Below, piece after piece: positions 46,221 to 60,470 of a DNA stretch of 64,000 bases (within the stretch, counting starts at the first letter, position 1; every line of letters starts with the position of its first letter). Origin of the DNA: Lottia gigantea (Eukaryota > Mollusca > Gastropoda > Lottiidae); the NCBI RefSeq assembly GCF_000327385.1, contig NW_008707550.1, forward strand, positions 1 through 64,000, read 5' to 3'. The notes beneath the pieces were generated by a model that was not told the DNA's origin, made no database searches, and worked only from the letters and a program-made list of their open reading frames with translations. A program made the translations under genes and the position numbers.

Positions 46221-49200
46221 AATAAATGTTACTGAATTTGCTACAAAAGGATGTTTTCATATATTTCTTAAATTTATTTTTAGTGTCTTCAGTTGTATGA
46301 ATATTGTAGGAAATTGTGAAAATTGATATTCATATACCAAATGAATGTTTAAATTGTGTATTGTTATATCTTAGAATATGGCATACAGTAGCTGTCCGTT
46401 CACAGATTTGTCCTTGGGGGAGAGAGGTCTAAATCGATTCTACCTTATATGCGTTTTAGACTACCTAAATAGACGCATGTATAAACTTTTCTGGATCTCA
46501 TTCGGGTGGGTAGATTAAACTTTAGTCTCCTAAAACCTTTGGAACAACCTAAAATATGCATGCTTGTAGATTGGTTATTTTATTTGCAGACCGCTTGACT
46601 GTTCACATTTGCCTGTGCTCACGGTACAAGATTACTTCAATTTCCTCAAAAGAGAGTGTAGATTGGCTACCATTGCTCCTCTTATTAATGCAACGGTTAG
46701 GGGAAGATGTAACTTCCACCTTGTTTATACCAAAGGCATATGAGTGATGCAAACAAGAGTACATTACTGAAACTGATGTATTTGTAGTCTGAAGTAAGCT
46801 GTGGAATTTGTTTATGTCCCTTTAACTATCTTTGAAGTAGCCCTTATACAATCATAGAAATATATACAGTTCTATGATAGAATGTACATTTCAAGTTACT
46901 CTTAAATGTTTATAAGGTGGAAATTTGCAACTTTTCGTCTTAATTGACGGACATCAAGTCAGATGAATACCTGAAAACAGGGGTTTTCAAACTTTTTCCG
47001 TATAATAAGGACCATTGTTCAATTGCATTAGTCCACCCCCCTTACTCCTTAGAGTTCATACTATTTCGTACTTTTCTCTTGTGTTTTCCCTGCAATAATG
47101 TTCATGTCGGAGAATAAGCGTGACCGAAATGCGCCTTAGTGTCAAATAACCACCAGCTTGAAACCCCTGCCTTAAAAAATAAATATTTTACGAAAGGTTA
47201 AAAATAAAATAACTAGTTATCTCCCTTCAACCGTGAATTCCGGCACTGAGCTATACAGACATAGGATATCTATGGAATTCCGGTCGTTACCATGCACTTA
47301 TACCAATGTACCATAACTGAGTTAACAACATTGTGAAGTGCTGTACCAACATCAACTTTTTCATGAACACTTTTGTCGAACCAAAGACATTGAAAAGTAA
47401 AAAGGTGCAAAAAAATTGGCATAATAGGCATTTGTAGCTAAATAATGACTCTATCAATTTACATTACCTATTCACATAAGGAGAGAGAGACTATTTTTGT
47501 CTTAATTGTTACGTTTTTTGTATTTACGGCAGAAATAATTCTAAACTTTGATAATAATTGGATATAGAAAATCGACGTTAAAAAAATTACTTTGTATATT
47601 GTAGACAGCTCTATTGAAGGAACTTGTTATGATATGAAACAAACATTTGTTTAAAAGATTATTTGAGAAAAGTACATAATATTTTATACTTAGACTTCTG
47701 TATTTTGAAACCTAAGTTCCACTCAAATGGCCTTTGTATACAACTAGACTTTTTTTTGTCTAAAAATGTCCTTTTTGTTTGCTCAAGCACATGCAAGAAT
47801 TACGTGGTTGTACCGTAACCATGTTTGAAATGTTTTAAGACGAAAACTGCAAGAGATTTGTGAGGCTTTCATTGTGTCAATGGACTTTAAATATCCCAAC
47901 TGCCACATGTTGTAAGACAATAGTTTTAGTGTTTTAACAGTTGACCAGTTTTTTAAAAACAAACTCTTACAGAAACCGGAATGAACGAAATTTAGAATGA
48001 AAAAAACATATGATGAGATCTACCAGTTTTAAAAGGAAACAAACGTTGGTCTTCTCAAAATAAACAAATACCAGTTCGGACTTCCCATACTTCTTGAGTC
48101 GAGGAAAATCTTTATCTTTTTACGTCGGATTAGTTAACAGCAACATCTTGTGTGATGTCACATTTCGATAGCTAGTCGTACATGTTCAGGGATTAAAGTT
48201 TGTCCAATTTGGCTACCTCTTCAAAATACCGCAGATTTATCGCATTTGGTGTCTAATAATTGGGCAACATGGCTTGAAAGCGACTTGACCAAAATTACGG
48301 TTTTCTTTGTTGTTTTGTATACCAGAAAATCTTATTTGGCAGAATAAGTTTGTTGATTTTATTTCTATGAACTAGGCAAGTAAACATAAGAAATTCTTTT
48401 TCAAGTGGATTGAAAAGGTTTAGCTCGGCGACGTTACGGCGGTGTAGAGACTACTTTAAGAGAATTGCTGGAAGAGGTCCGAACATCTTTTTCTTTTGGG
48501 TTTTTCAAATAAAACTGATTTGTTACTACGTTGATTAGAATGTTTTGTTGTTCTTTTAAAGACAAATGAAATTTACAAATTCGCAGGGTTCTAACAAACA
48601 TCCTAAATTATTGTTACTGGGCGTTACGAAGTCAGAGCCTTTAACAAATTTGTTGTAGAGATATGACAACTTTTGGCACTATTGGCTCATTCATTCAAGA
48701 ATTGCATCCTAATTAACATTGTCATACCTGTCAAATGCTGTTTTATCACTGTTCCGTTTCAAGGGTGTGAACCTTTGCTCCCAATTCAATATTGGACCTT
48801 TTCATTGCTACAGCTAATCCATCTTCCATCCATCCACATAAGAATATTTGGAACAAATAAATTGGGAACAATAGAGTGTAACTCGCCCAAACCATAGTGT
48901 ACATTGTCAGTGCGCAAGCTTACCCCAGCATAAGCCGGACATTTAATGTGACTTCCTCTTTCCTGTTGGACTATGAGATGTACTTTTTTCTCATGTTTAG
49001 GATACATACATGAGTATACACGTAGTATATGAAAAGAGTACTTCGTTTGCAACAACTGTTATTGAAATACGCAATGTAGTGTATGTAAACTTCAATTCGG
49101 TATAACACGAAACCCAGATAGAAACCTTTTAATTTTTAACAACAAAGGCAACAAAAATTAGGTTTGAAATTTAACTGATCTAGTTTCGTTTACGAAATTT

Positions 49201-52200
49201 CAATCAAATATGTCTGAGTATCTGTAAATCAAATAAGACAAAATTCTACAAATATATTTGTTATATTGTACATGACTAGAATTCTTAATAATTTGATCAA
49301 ATTACAGTGAATAAGCATGCTTACATTCGAATTGTGTATACAAATTATTTTTAAAGAATCATTTGAGTGAAATTTTTATGATATTACGTTTTGTATATAT
49401 TTTGACGTACGGATAGGATAATTCAATAATATTTCCGCTGCTGTCAGAAAGGTGCTCTCTTGAAAATGTTTCAACAATCGTATCATAACTTGGACTGCAA
49501 GATTTGAGCGATAGTGAAAAGTCGATTTGCTGTTTTCATGTATACTTGATACTGGTTTATATTCTTTAAAAGGCTTTGTACGTTAAATGCACAATAAAAA
49601 ATGACTATTCTTATTCAAAAAGGGTATAATATTCTTCAGTAGTTAGTTCTGTAATTAGGATTTGAGACATACACAGAATGAAGACATTCTTACTTCACCC
49701 GTGCGTTCATAATTTACCAGGGCATGTTCGAAAGCTGGAATTGTGTAGGTGGCAGAATGGTATCCAAGGCCGTTGCATAGTACATGGTTCAGAGATGTTG
49801 CCATGGCCAACACCAATTTTTTAAAATGCAAACAAAACCGTGGGGTTGGTTGCTCAAAAGAGACACAAGAATTTCAGTGGATATCGTCAAGACTTTAAGT
49901 ATCATAATCGCTTTTAAAAGCCTTTAATTTCTATATTATTTCTCAGTCAGAAATAAAGGTTCTAAGGTTACCACGGATGAAGAGACAAATTCATTTACCC
50001 CAGTTCTGTTCATCAATTCATAATGTGGACATCTACCCGGAATGGTTTTTACCGATGTTTGTTCTCTGTATCTTGAAAAAAACACCATGTTTTTTCATCT
50101 ATCTGGCTTTAAATGTCTGGCTTAAAATTCCTAACAAAAGAGCAATACCTGGGAGATAGCTGTTTGAAGCATGCCTTTCCGCTTCAATTTATCATGTCTA
50201 AAGCATCATATCTTTTATTCATAACTGAAGTCTATATGGAAGAAGAAAAATTGAATTATTGACCAAAAAAATACAAGGTTGATTATAGACAGAAGTTGCA
50301 TTGACAGAATAATAGATGAGAGTTGAGTGGACTACTACTGTATTGTATTAGATCTTTATTACTAAATCCTGCAACTGCTCGTGATTCCAACGTCCTTTTT
50401 CGTAACCTAGCAACGATGTGTTGGCTATTAGATCACGTGTTTTGTGTAATCGGTCAGTGAAATAACGGTAAAATGTCCAGGGACTGCAGAAACCTATTTT
50501 TCTTCTATTTTATTGATTGACTCAAGATACGGCCATACATAACAAGTATTGCGTGGTTCATACCAAAGTAATCGCCAGTATTTCTTAAGGCTATATCTAA
50601 CCTATCTAGCAGCATTACATTTTTTTACTGTCTTGTAATTCGAATCTAAAGGACATCTTATTTGAACCAGATTTCCGTTGACCCACTTTTCAGTAATATT
50701 TTCGCCATTTTATGTGATTAATTTGAAATCCAAAATCAACATAAACAATGGTTAATGTTTTTCTGTGGTCATCAAAATATTCCCAATCTACTGATCACTT
50801 TTTAACGGAAGAGATTTTTTGTAGCTATTAAAAGATCTTTGTTTTAAGATTGTCTTTGGTTTTTTTTCCTTATTTCCTCTACTTTTTTTTCTTTGAGTCT
50901 TTTCTCTTGATTTATTTATGAAAACTATAATCTAAGCCATTGTCTATGCAATGCTTGCTTGTCAGATTAAAATGTTTTAGCAATATCTGCAAAATAAATT
51001 GGTAAGAAAATCGCTGCAAGTAAATATCGGGCAGTATATGATTTCAATTTCTTATCCAAAGATACATCCAACCACATGATTTTTAAGGAATGCATGTTGG
51101 TTTCCAGATGCACAAATGATTTCATTATACAGGGAATATGTACAGGTACTAACAAACTCATTCTCCAGACTTGAAATATGCTAATATATTTTCATTTTGA
51201 TTAAAATACTGATTGTAATTAAGGCAATGACTATCGATTTTTATTATGATTGAGTAATATTTTTCAATGATTTACAATGTTGGATTCGAAGCCCGAAATT
51301 ACCATGCACCTCTGATATTTTGTACTACATGTATAAGAAGTGCCTTTTGACAAATATCTGGGTGTTTGTAGATTGATACCTGGTAAAAGTGATTCACATT
51401 GTATATCAGAGGTTTTGACTGATGTAAAGCTTTTAACCTGGTATGTACATGTAATGTTTGTAGCAAAGTACGGATGATCCCTGCCAATTTTGTTGAAGAT
51501 TTAAAAAAAATCACAAAAAGGGTATGATCATTTGCTGATCTACAGGCTTTTGCTTCGAGTTAGCTGTAATATGAGCGTACTCCTCAGATTGTCAGACTAT
51601 ATGTTCTAATGGAATAGAGATGTGAATGTTGACTCAGTTTTTAGATTATTGAAAACTTATAGAAACAGCAGTGATTTGAATAAAAAAAAACGCACAATAT
51701 TAGATGGCACCACAGAATAACATTTATGAAATAATAATGAGATGGCATTTATTACAAAATATCGTCAACCTGTGTACTTGAAAAATTAAAATAACGTGTA
51801 GATACAATATATGAAATGTATCCTCCAGAGTATTGGACATATAAATATGGATAAGTAGATATAGTGTCACAATACCAAGAGACTTGAGATAGGTTTATGA
51901 TGGCTTGCTCTACATGAATTTTAGACTAATTACAATCTCAGATTTAATATAATGTTCTTTAAACGATAACTGTATGGAAAATACGAGACACCAATAAGCC
52001 ATTTGTAACGCATTTTTACAAGAAAAACGATAATTAAAGATTATGAAATGTAACCTGATTCTTTATCTTTGCACAGGTCAACAAAAATATACATTATGAC
52101 CCACAATAACTTTTGCTCATTTCTCATCAAAAGAAATCAATTTTGTCATCATCTTTGTAGATTACAATAGATATAAGAAAGGGGGAGTTTTATAAGATTT

Positions 52201-53250
52201 AAAAATCTTGTGTAAATCTAGGTCAGTGGAATTGTATAGCGCTTACGTCATTTCAGCTAAGCAATCAAAATACTGCTATAATAGGGGCCTAAATTTAAGG
52301 TTAAACAATGAATATTGTTCATTCGTGATGATCAGACCATGTGGTTGGCTGAATACTTAAGTGATCAAGATAACATTGAGAAAAAATTCTTTAGATCATG
52401 GATGGCAAGTTGATTCACCGATTGAAATACACAAAAATCGTATACATTTCTCGTTAGAAATATTTACAAATTAATTCGCAATGATCAGAGCATTTGATTG
52501 GTTGACTATTTTAGTAACCTTGAAATGCTGAACAATTCTTCAGAACATTGATGATAACCGGATTCATCGATAGAAATATACAAATCCAAATATGTTCGTA
52601 TGAATGAACCTATTTCTCGAAATTGCTATTTCATTTTGTTTGATATGTGTGCAAATCCATCGCCTCCAAATTAAAATCACATTATATTGGGGCGGGTCAA
52701 AGCTGGTATTTGTAATGATTGAAATTTGATGATATTATAAATAAGAATAAGTAAGTAATCAAATTCATAAAACGATGTACATTTTCGTAGGTGTAAAGCC
52801 ATTAAAATATTCAAATGATTACAGAAAAATATATTGCTCTTATTGATTTTATTTAGAATAAGTTACACAGAATAGATATCAATTTCGTTCAGTAAAATTT
52901 TAACACGTATACGGCCATGGAAAATTGAGTATCAATGTTATAATTTTGGCTTACATTGGGCGATAACTGAGGGATAACAGAATTATATTTTTGTTAAAAA
53001 TCATGATGTGAACCAGCAATATACATTGCACAGAGCATATAAATATCTAGTTAACAGATGTTAATAAGAAATCAAAAATCGAATAAACTCTACAGTTCTA
53101 TTTAAGCTTAATTGTACAAGTGGTCAGCCTTGTTTTCAGCTTTCTGAACTCCGATTTGAACGCGATAAGACAAATGACATCAATAATGACTTCGATTCGA
53201 TTCCATGCTAAATAAATTAATGTTTTCCTCCTTACCAAGTCATATCTTGA
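46221..53250. other. Intergenic stretch, no firm features
   Basis: AT-rich sequence with small open frames only. One exon-like segment (48424-48512, plus strand) and a tRNA-like A-box motif (GTGGCAGAATGG near 49750) are discussed as findings. I see no gene or repeat array that I would defend here. Confidence 0.5.
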
Positions 53251-53392
53251 TCGATTACCACCCTAGTTCAAACTGCTGGGAGTCTCGTAGCCCTTCGTCT
53301 GATATATTATCCATTACAGTACTAACAGAAGAACCAAAGTGCTCCACGAAAGCTCGATACAGAAATTTGAAATTGTATTCAAAGCCTCTCAT

Positions 53393-56057
53393 CTTTTTTA
53401 GGATTCAAAGAACAGAACATGTCGGATTATTGTATTAAGACGTTAAAAGGGTCAATGGTCCTTTTCCATTATAGACATTTTATTCCACTTAGCTTTTATA
53501 ATGGAGAAGCAAAAAAAAATAATCTATGACTCGGATACACCAAGTGCAGTAGCCTATTAACCCATTCTTCAATTATGCATTGATTCAGAAGAGAAAAGCA
53601 TAAAGCAATTGGAAATTGACTTCAAAATCGATTTTCTAATGATATAATGGACGCAGTAATACCGGGCACCACAACTACTATGAAAGACCAACAATTGTTA
53701 TCTTAAAGGCATGATCAAGTGATAAAAATGTTCGACGTTACAACCGACAATAACTTTATACAAAGGAAAGGTAAAAAACATGCATAAAAGTAATTTTTAT
53801 CTGTCTTGTTGCTAGGTGAGAAATAATGGACATTTTCGATCCGATACACAACACTAATCACGTAATGTTTAGAATTCTCTTTCACTATTCTACACTGATT
53901 AGAAAGTATTGATGACGTCACGTATTGTCTATCAGGACTGCAATGGGACGTCTGTTTACAAACCTCGACTAGCACAAATAATTGGCGGGAATCGATTACC
54001 AATACATTATTGATCAGATTCACTGGACGTCTGACTTTTTTACTATTTATTTAGGTCAATCAGTCTGGTTTAATGATATGGTTCGTTAACCTTACCTACA
54101 TCGACCTTTTAAAAACCCCGTGAGTCCAGTATATCATTATAGTCTTTTGAATAAAGGTACATTACTTTATTATAAATTAGTTACTTATTTGGACCCATTC
54201 ATAAAGACATTAAAAGTTAAGAATTTGACGATAAGCATTAAAGGAAGCGAGAAAAGGCGGATGTGTCATCAAAAAGCTCTGATCTGTGGCATTCCCTGCT
54301 TATCAACTTAAGCATTCACTGCGATGTTGAAAAAAATATGGCCTATTATCTTTTTGGAGAAGCATATTTCTGGCATTCAATAAAACCAATTTCGGATATC
54401 AAAATATTTTAATGAACAGTTTGATGAGTTGAACAATATATCCTTCTGAATAGTTCAAAGGATTACTTTTATCTTACAGGTATCTCTTTATCTTATACTT
54501 CTAATAGAATTCCTTTTGATTGTTTTCCCTGTTGGTGTTAAATGCCCTTGTGGCTGGTGAAGTTCTAAACAGGCGAGGCCCCAAATACTTGAACGGGTCG
54601 GGCTGATGGTTGTAAGGAATGGAAACGTTACAAGACCAAGAACAGCCATTTTGGTGATGATTTCTATTCTCTATCGTATAAATGTATTGCAGAATGATCT
54701 TTTGAAGTTTAAATATAACCCAGACAGGTCACTCGGGCGTACGCGACAGTATGCAAATATGAACCTACTTTTACTTATAATAGCCAATATAAAATGAAAG
54801 TGGACACTGAAGCGTGAACGTACTGATATATTAATATTATGTATATTTCTATAATCAAACGGCGTGACTTATATAATACGTAAATTATTTCTAAATGTAG
54901 GTTAGTGGGACATGGACATGTGGATATGACAATAACAGATACTTTGTCTGCTTTGCAACATGTATTTTTTTCTATTGTTTCACAATTTGCGATTCCTAAA
55001 GGATTTCTTTATTTTACATTACTCTCAAAGAAAATAGGCGGCTATCGGTCCATACCAAACTTCACGTTCGATTTATGTATAATCTAATTAAATACATAAA
55101 AATTAAACGAACTAGATATGGTCCTTTGATTTTTGTTTTAATAATAAGGACATTCTTATAAAGATTTTTAGAGTATGGTATATAGAACTAATAGGTACTT
55201 AAAAATTATTGTCCGTTACACTCCATTTCCTAAGGTTGTACAGTAGTGAGCAAGACTTGATAATTTCTATAAATTTATTATTTCTTGTTGTTGGCTACAA
55301 GTAAATAATTTAAATAAATTTAGCAAATTTTTTGTTCTTCTGTTACTTGAATAACACAGCACAGACTCTGAAATGAAAGACGATACATTTTGAAAAAAAA
55401 ACATACTTGTGCTACAGTTACAAAATCAATGATGTTGCAAAGCTGTGACAATAAAGTATACTTGTTTCAATACATCGTTTAAAATTTAAACATGTATATA
55501 ATATATTGACCTTTCTTCCACATAAAATTTCAGTTCAAATTGTTTCCGTTGAGACGAGAAATTGGTTCAGGAGCACAGACATATCTTGACAATTACAAAA
55601 CGTTCACAGTCTGTATAAGAAGTTAAATTTGTCTTAATATTGTGTTCTGCCAGCGTCAACACGTTTAAGCATTACAATCCGAACCCTTAAGAACATGGCG
55701 TAGAAGTTGAGACGTTTGTCGCAGAAATTCTGACCTACCATTGGTGAAGCAATAAACGACCATATCCATTTATTTATCATAGGTCATTCTGTTCCTTGGC
55801 ATGGTTTGTATTTTATTTTGAGTCCTGATCTTCCGAAGCAAATACGCTTCAGATAAGCATCTCTTGAGTTCTGGAGGAAATTGGTGTAGACAAAAAGACT
55901 TGTGTCACAAATTGTAATTATTGTTTGCATTGAAGGTCGCTATAATGACTACATAGTTGGTAACAATTCAATTGTTTTATAAATAATTAAAACCAGTAAT
56001 TATTGACTATATAGAAATAGCTCCAGCACGCCACACTCCATATTTCTTCTCAATCTT
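53393..56057. other. Intergenic stretch, nothing supported
   Basis: No convincing exons, RNA genes or arrays. A palindromic TGACGTCA (CRE-like) lies within GATGACGTCACG near 53911. The short open frames at 54606 and 54905 have no recognisable domain. Confidence 0.5.
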
Positions 56058-56341
56058 TTTAAAGGTATACTACCAAAACTATAACCAAAAAATTGAAAAA
56101 ATGTAAACTTGGTTAAAATGAGTCTTTGTTCACCAGTATTCACCTGGTGTCTAAACTATACGGTCCGAATCCCTCTTTAATTCAATAAATTCATAAAACT
56201 ATATGTAATGATTCATTAATTTTGAAACATGCTTAGGAGCGTGTTTCCATATAATTATTAGTTTAATGGATATGTCGTCATTTGTAGACCAAGTATGAGC
56301 CTTTAAGTTTTATGCCCATTCTAAGGTAGCATTCCTTTAAA
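56058..56341. mobile_element. MITE, 284 bp, TTTAAAGG-ended
   Basis: Inverted ends TTTAAAGGTATACTACC and (inward from the right) TTTAAAGGAATGCTACC agree at 14 of 17 positions. No coding capacity. It has the same terminal motif as the elements at 13437 and 22873, although the interior is different. Confidence 0.7.
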
Positions 56342-58351
56342 CAGTGATAATACAAACATATAAAAGGAAATTTATATTGAATTGCATACCCAGTTTGATG
56401 CTGAATGGTGTCGACCCGCAACGGCATAGGAATAAGGCGTGATTTTAGTTGTAAGTGTGTGTCCTCCTTTTTGATGCGCTAATTGTCTTACATAACGACT
56501 GTCCGCAGAACCGGAATCTTGAGTAAATATAAGTAATCTAATTTGAAAAAAAAAAATTGAAATCGGATTTGGAAACAATTGATTGCAATGTATTTTCGTA
56601 CCTTACTTTCAAACATTTAGACTAGTTTCTACAGTGGAACAAAGAAATATAACGTTTACCATTTCAGTTCTTCTGCCTAGTTTCTATGTCTACTTCGATT
56701 CTATCATGTATGATGTAATCGACAGGGTCGTTTCTAGAGAATGGCTGAGGGAAGGGGGAGCAAAAATGAGAAATGAGAAGTATCTGCGAAGCGAGGCATG
56801 GGTGCTGAGAGCTGCCAACGATGGCCTGAGATGAATTTTGAGCACTTAGAGGGATTAATTTTCACTTTAAAATAGAACCTGTCACAGGCCCGAGGGCGGC
56901 CATGGTACAATGACCAACACCCTATATACGCCATTGGTAATAGATACCACATTAAGTTTGGGTTTGGAATTTACGAATCGAATTTCGCTCTCGATAACAT
57001 ATAAGATTTTGCATTGCATTTGATACTTTACGACTACCAATTGACAGTAAAGCCGTGGTACTCTGTCAGACGCTATGAAACCAGCCGAAACCTGCATTGA
57101 CCCAGATCAGACAATAGTACCTGTAAAGCCTGTCAATATTGACCTAAGTCCAGACAGTATCCCATACCTGTATTGACCTGATAAACACCAGACTCGACTA
57201 TTTGATTAGGAAAAAGTGACACTGTGAGCAACATGGAAGGTCAACAAGCAGTACTATGTAAGATATGGGTCATATTGACTAACTACATAACTAACCTGGT
57301 GAAGTAATCAAAACGTAGCCTCTTCACTTTGTTTTGGTCTAGGACTTAAAAAGTCAGATAAAATCTAGACGGTATAGTTCATTTCATACCAGTTTCTGAA
57401 ATATTGTACAAATATATTTTTAAAAAATATTAAAGAAAATCACATTCACAGAAGGCTTTAGGGTATGTAAAATATTGGTTTGTAGTTAATGTATAGGTTT
57501 TTGCAGAAAATGAAATAAGCATCAATATTGAGACAGACTAGCATTATCTGGAATAATTTCAAGGATAGCCAACAGTTCACTTTATGTTATTTAATCATAA
57601 CCTTCAAACTCCTTGTATGTTAAAGTCAAAATAGTATCTGTTCTTTCTGCACCAAGATTAATGAATTCTTAAAGAGGGTTTTTATTTGATCTCTTAAGAG
57701 ATACTTGTACTGTTTCAGAAACTCTCTCTAGAAGTATTGGTGCAGGGATAAGTTAGAACCATAATGCTCATATTAAAGATGTACACTCATCTTAAATAGG
57801 TTAGTTCTACCATTTCATCTTACTGGTATACTTGTACAGACGGTCAAATGCTTCTACATGTCTGTCTGAGAAATTATTTACTCATGAATAAAAGTCAACA
57901 TTCCGAGTATTTTTAGACATTTCTAACCATTGATCATCAATTTGTCTTGATACTTTCGTAATATTGGTATTAGTTCATCTATGATTCTGTGGTGATCTTT
58001 GAAATTTCCTTCAGACAGTTCCTCTTGATTTCCATTGTCAGGGAGGGGCTTCATATACTATAGATACATTTTCTTTCACGATACCTTGAATATCGAAATA
58101 TTCATTCGAAAGTCATTCGGTTGTTTGAGATTTCAAGTTGACAAAGAAAAGTTCTAGATGGAACCAATCTTCGTATTTTCCTTAAATGCTAATAAATGCA
58201 CTTTTTGTAATCTTTGTTGAAAGTGACACCCCTATGCATACCCAATTACAATATTATATCTCACCACCTGTTTCAGATACAGCTATTACAACAAATTGCA
58301 TTTTATTTTTGGTAAAGAATAATATATGTGTATAAAATCAAAAGAATAGCA
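56342..58351. other. Intergenic stretch, nothing supported
   Basis: AT-rich, short open frames only. A locally less AT-rich part at 56730-56900 and 57050-57190 (repeated TATTGACCT motifs) shows no exon structure I can support. Confidence 0.5.
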
Positions 58352-58379
58352 ATGGAACACGAGATAGGAGTTCTGTTAG
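58352..58379 (+). CDS. Tentative hypothetical gene, first exon
   Basis: ATG GAA CAC GAG ATA GGA GTT CTG TTA G (MEHEIGVLL + one base) followed by GTATTT, a weak donor. The leftover G completes a Gly codon with the exon at 58551. The support is phase compatibility and proximity (intron 171 bases). TATAAAA at 58331 is too close to the ATG to be its usual TATA box. Confidence 0.3.
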
Positions 58380-58550
58380 GTATTTAGTTGGGACTCTTTT
58401 TCTAAGATATCATACAGTGGTATAAGTCACTTTGGCAAGCCAACTAGACCGGGAGCCCAGAACACTAGAGGTAACGAAAAATATACCAATATTGGGACTC
58501 ATAGTGTTATGGATATCAGTATATAGTACACATAGTTTTCTGAATTTCAG

Positions 58551-58696
58551 GAACCCAAGATCTCGTGAAAGAAATCGAAACGGAGCTAAAAGAAGCTAAA
58601 AGTTTTATATTTCCAGCTTTGAAACCTCTTTTTAATCACTACATGACGTATGTAGTTGAAGCTTCTAATCTCGCTCCAAGAGGTTACTTACTGGTG
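58551..58696 (+). CDS. Tentative hypothetical gene, middle exon
   Basis: Acceptor CTGAATTTCAG, donor GTG|GTAAGA. It holds 48 codons in one clean frame: TQDLVKEIETELKEAKSFIF, then PALKPLFNHYMTY and LAPRGYLLV. Composition is protein-like: an amphipathic Lys/Glu-rich helix followed by a hydrophobic and aromatic segment. The other two frames contain stops. The family is not recognised. This is the best-supported exon of the gene. Confidence 0.5.
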
Positions 58697-60379
58697 GTAA
58701 GAAAAATTCAATGAAGCAGCTTACCAATCGAAGATACGGATCATGACACTATTTTAGCAATTTTTTTACAAAACAAATTCTCTATTGTAGCCCACATTAC
58801 CCTTCTTAATACGTTTGTGAGAAATATTTCTTCTCCTTAAAGATTTGAACAAAAGTCTTATCTAATTTGAAGATGAAAAGGCTCTAAGTGTATGTTATGT
58901 TTTGAAACTGACAGTTGGCTTGGTCAATAATTATTGGTGATCATCTGCTAGTCGCCAGGTGGCGTTACTAAAGGTAAAATTACACAATACTGCTCAACAA
59001 ATATTACAAAACCAAACAGCAGTGAGACCATGTATGGGTCGAGTACAGACTATATTATTTGAAATGTTAACTAAACAAAGCCTTTAATACTAGGGGGTTC
59101 TACTCATCGTTTGTCTACTATTTGTAGCTAGATACCCATCTTGTATTCTTTACCGATTAGGCCTACGACTTCTTAAAACATGTCAAAGAAACCACCACCT
59201 AAAAATATATGCCGTGTTTGAAAAAATAACCTTTCAACTTGGTTGCATGCAAGCTCGTACAATCTGCAGCGTTAACGATTTCATTCTCACTAAAAGCTAC
59301 CATAAATGTTTTATTTCTTTGAATTTATTACAATTCAATTCCTTGCAATAAATAAACATAGAAATACCTATTGAGTTTCAAACACTGATAACGATATTGA
59401 GTATGAGTATAACTGTCCAAACTTAAAGTATATATTAGAAAACTACCATAAAGTGCTCGAGGAACCTCCCTAAATATTGCATGCAAAAGCGCGAAGAATC
59501 AGACCCTGTCCGTTTCTCTCAGGTGAAATATTGATTCGATACCGCACACGTTTATCACGTCTGAGGAACAGATAGGGCCAGATTTGTCGGGCTAATCAAG
59601 AGCACATTGATTCCAACGTAAATAGAGATCGATTGTGTTTGCTGAAGAGACAATTTTCTTCTGTGTTTAGGTTTTTTAAAATGCCTAGGCTGTGGATTTC
59701 GACTTGTTGTACAATGAGCAATTGCTTGATGTTGTGGCAATAAGTCCATGTCAGGGGTAGACTCTACATGGGAGAGTGTATTCATATACAATTATACTCC
59801 ATGAATAAAGTTCAAATGTGCTAAAATAACTACCCTCACAGTCGGACAATTAAAAACATGGGTCCTGGGATAATAATGTTTCTTGCAGTCAGTCATTTAT
59901 ATATTAACACATGCCTGATAATTGTTAAATTTTGACATGGAAAATGAAACTGCCATGTGGTTATCTTTCAAAAATATCTAATTGTTCCTAACAGCTTGAA
60001 TTACCCTTCTTTTATTATGTCATTTAATAATAGTTCCTTATATAATGAAATCACGTTTTGAAATAAAACAAGTGACTATATGAAATTCTATTTGAATCGA
60101 CCAGAAAAACGAGCATGTTATATCATTGTCTATTTCTCACTTCATTCTCATATCACATGCTTTCGAGAACTATTCAGGACTACTTCCTAAGCCTCCATTT
60201 CAAACATTTGGTCAGAAATCATCACAAAAAGCCAGACGACTTTTTTAGTGATTGCGCGAGAATGTATTAGTAATGTTTAATAAAAATAACATTACATCCA
60301 AATTGAATGACACAAAAGACGAGATGAACAAAAGATAAACAAATATTGAAGACAAACTCCTTGAGAAGCAGACTAGTTC

Positions 60380-60470
60380 AGCACCCACGTGACCTCGGTC
60401 AAGGGTGTTATTTGTCTGTGGCGTAATCACCTGTCTTATGCAGGTGTAGTCAAGGTAGCGCGCGCTGCTG
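60380..60470. promoter_or_regulatory. Cluster of E-box motifs and a GC palindrome
   Basis: CACGTG (60386-60391), CACCTG (60428-60433), CAGGTG (60441-60446; forms a stem with the previous one) and the palindrome AGCGCGCGCT (60457-60466) lie in a patch much richer in GC and CpG than its surroundings. Possibly an enhancer or promoter; no transcript start is evident. Confidence 0.3.

Noticed and set aside
57230-57275. ATG-initiated mini-exon (MEGQQAVL) as the start of the 58.5-kb gene
   Set aside because: Its GTAAGA donor would leave one T, creating a stop codon with the 58551 exon.
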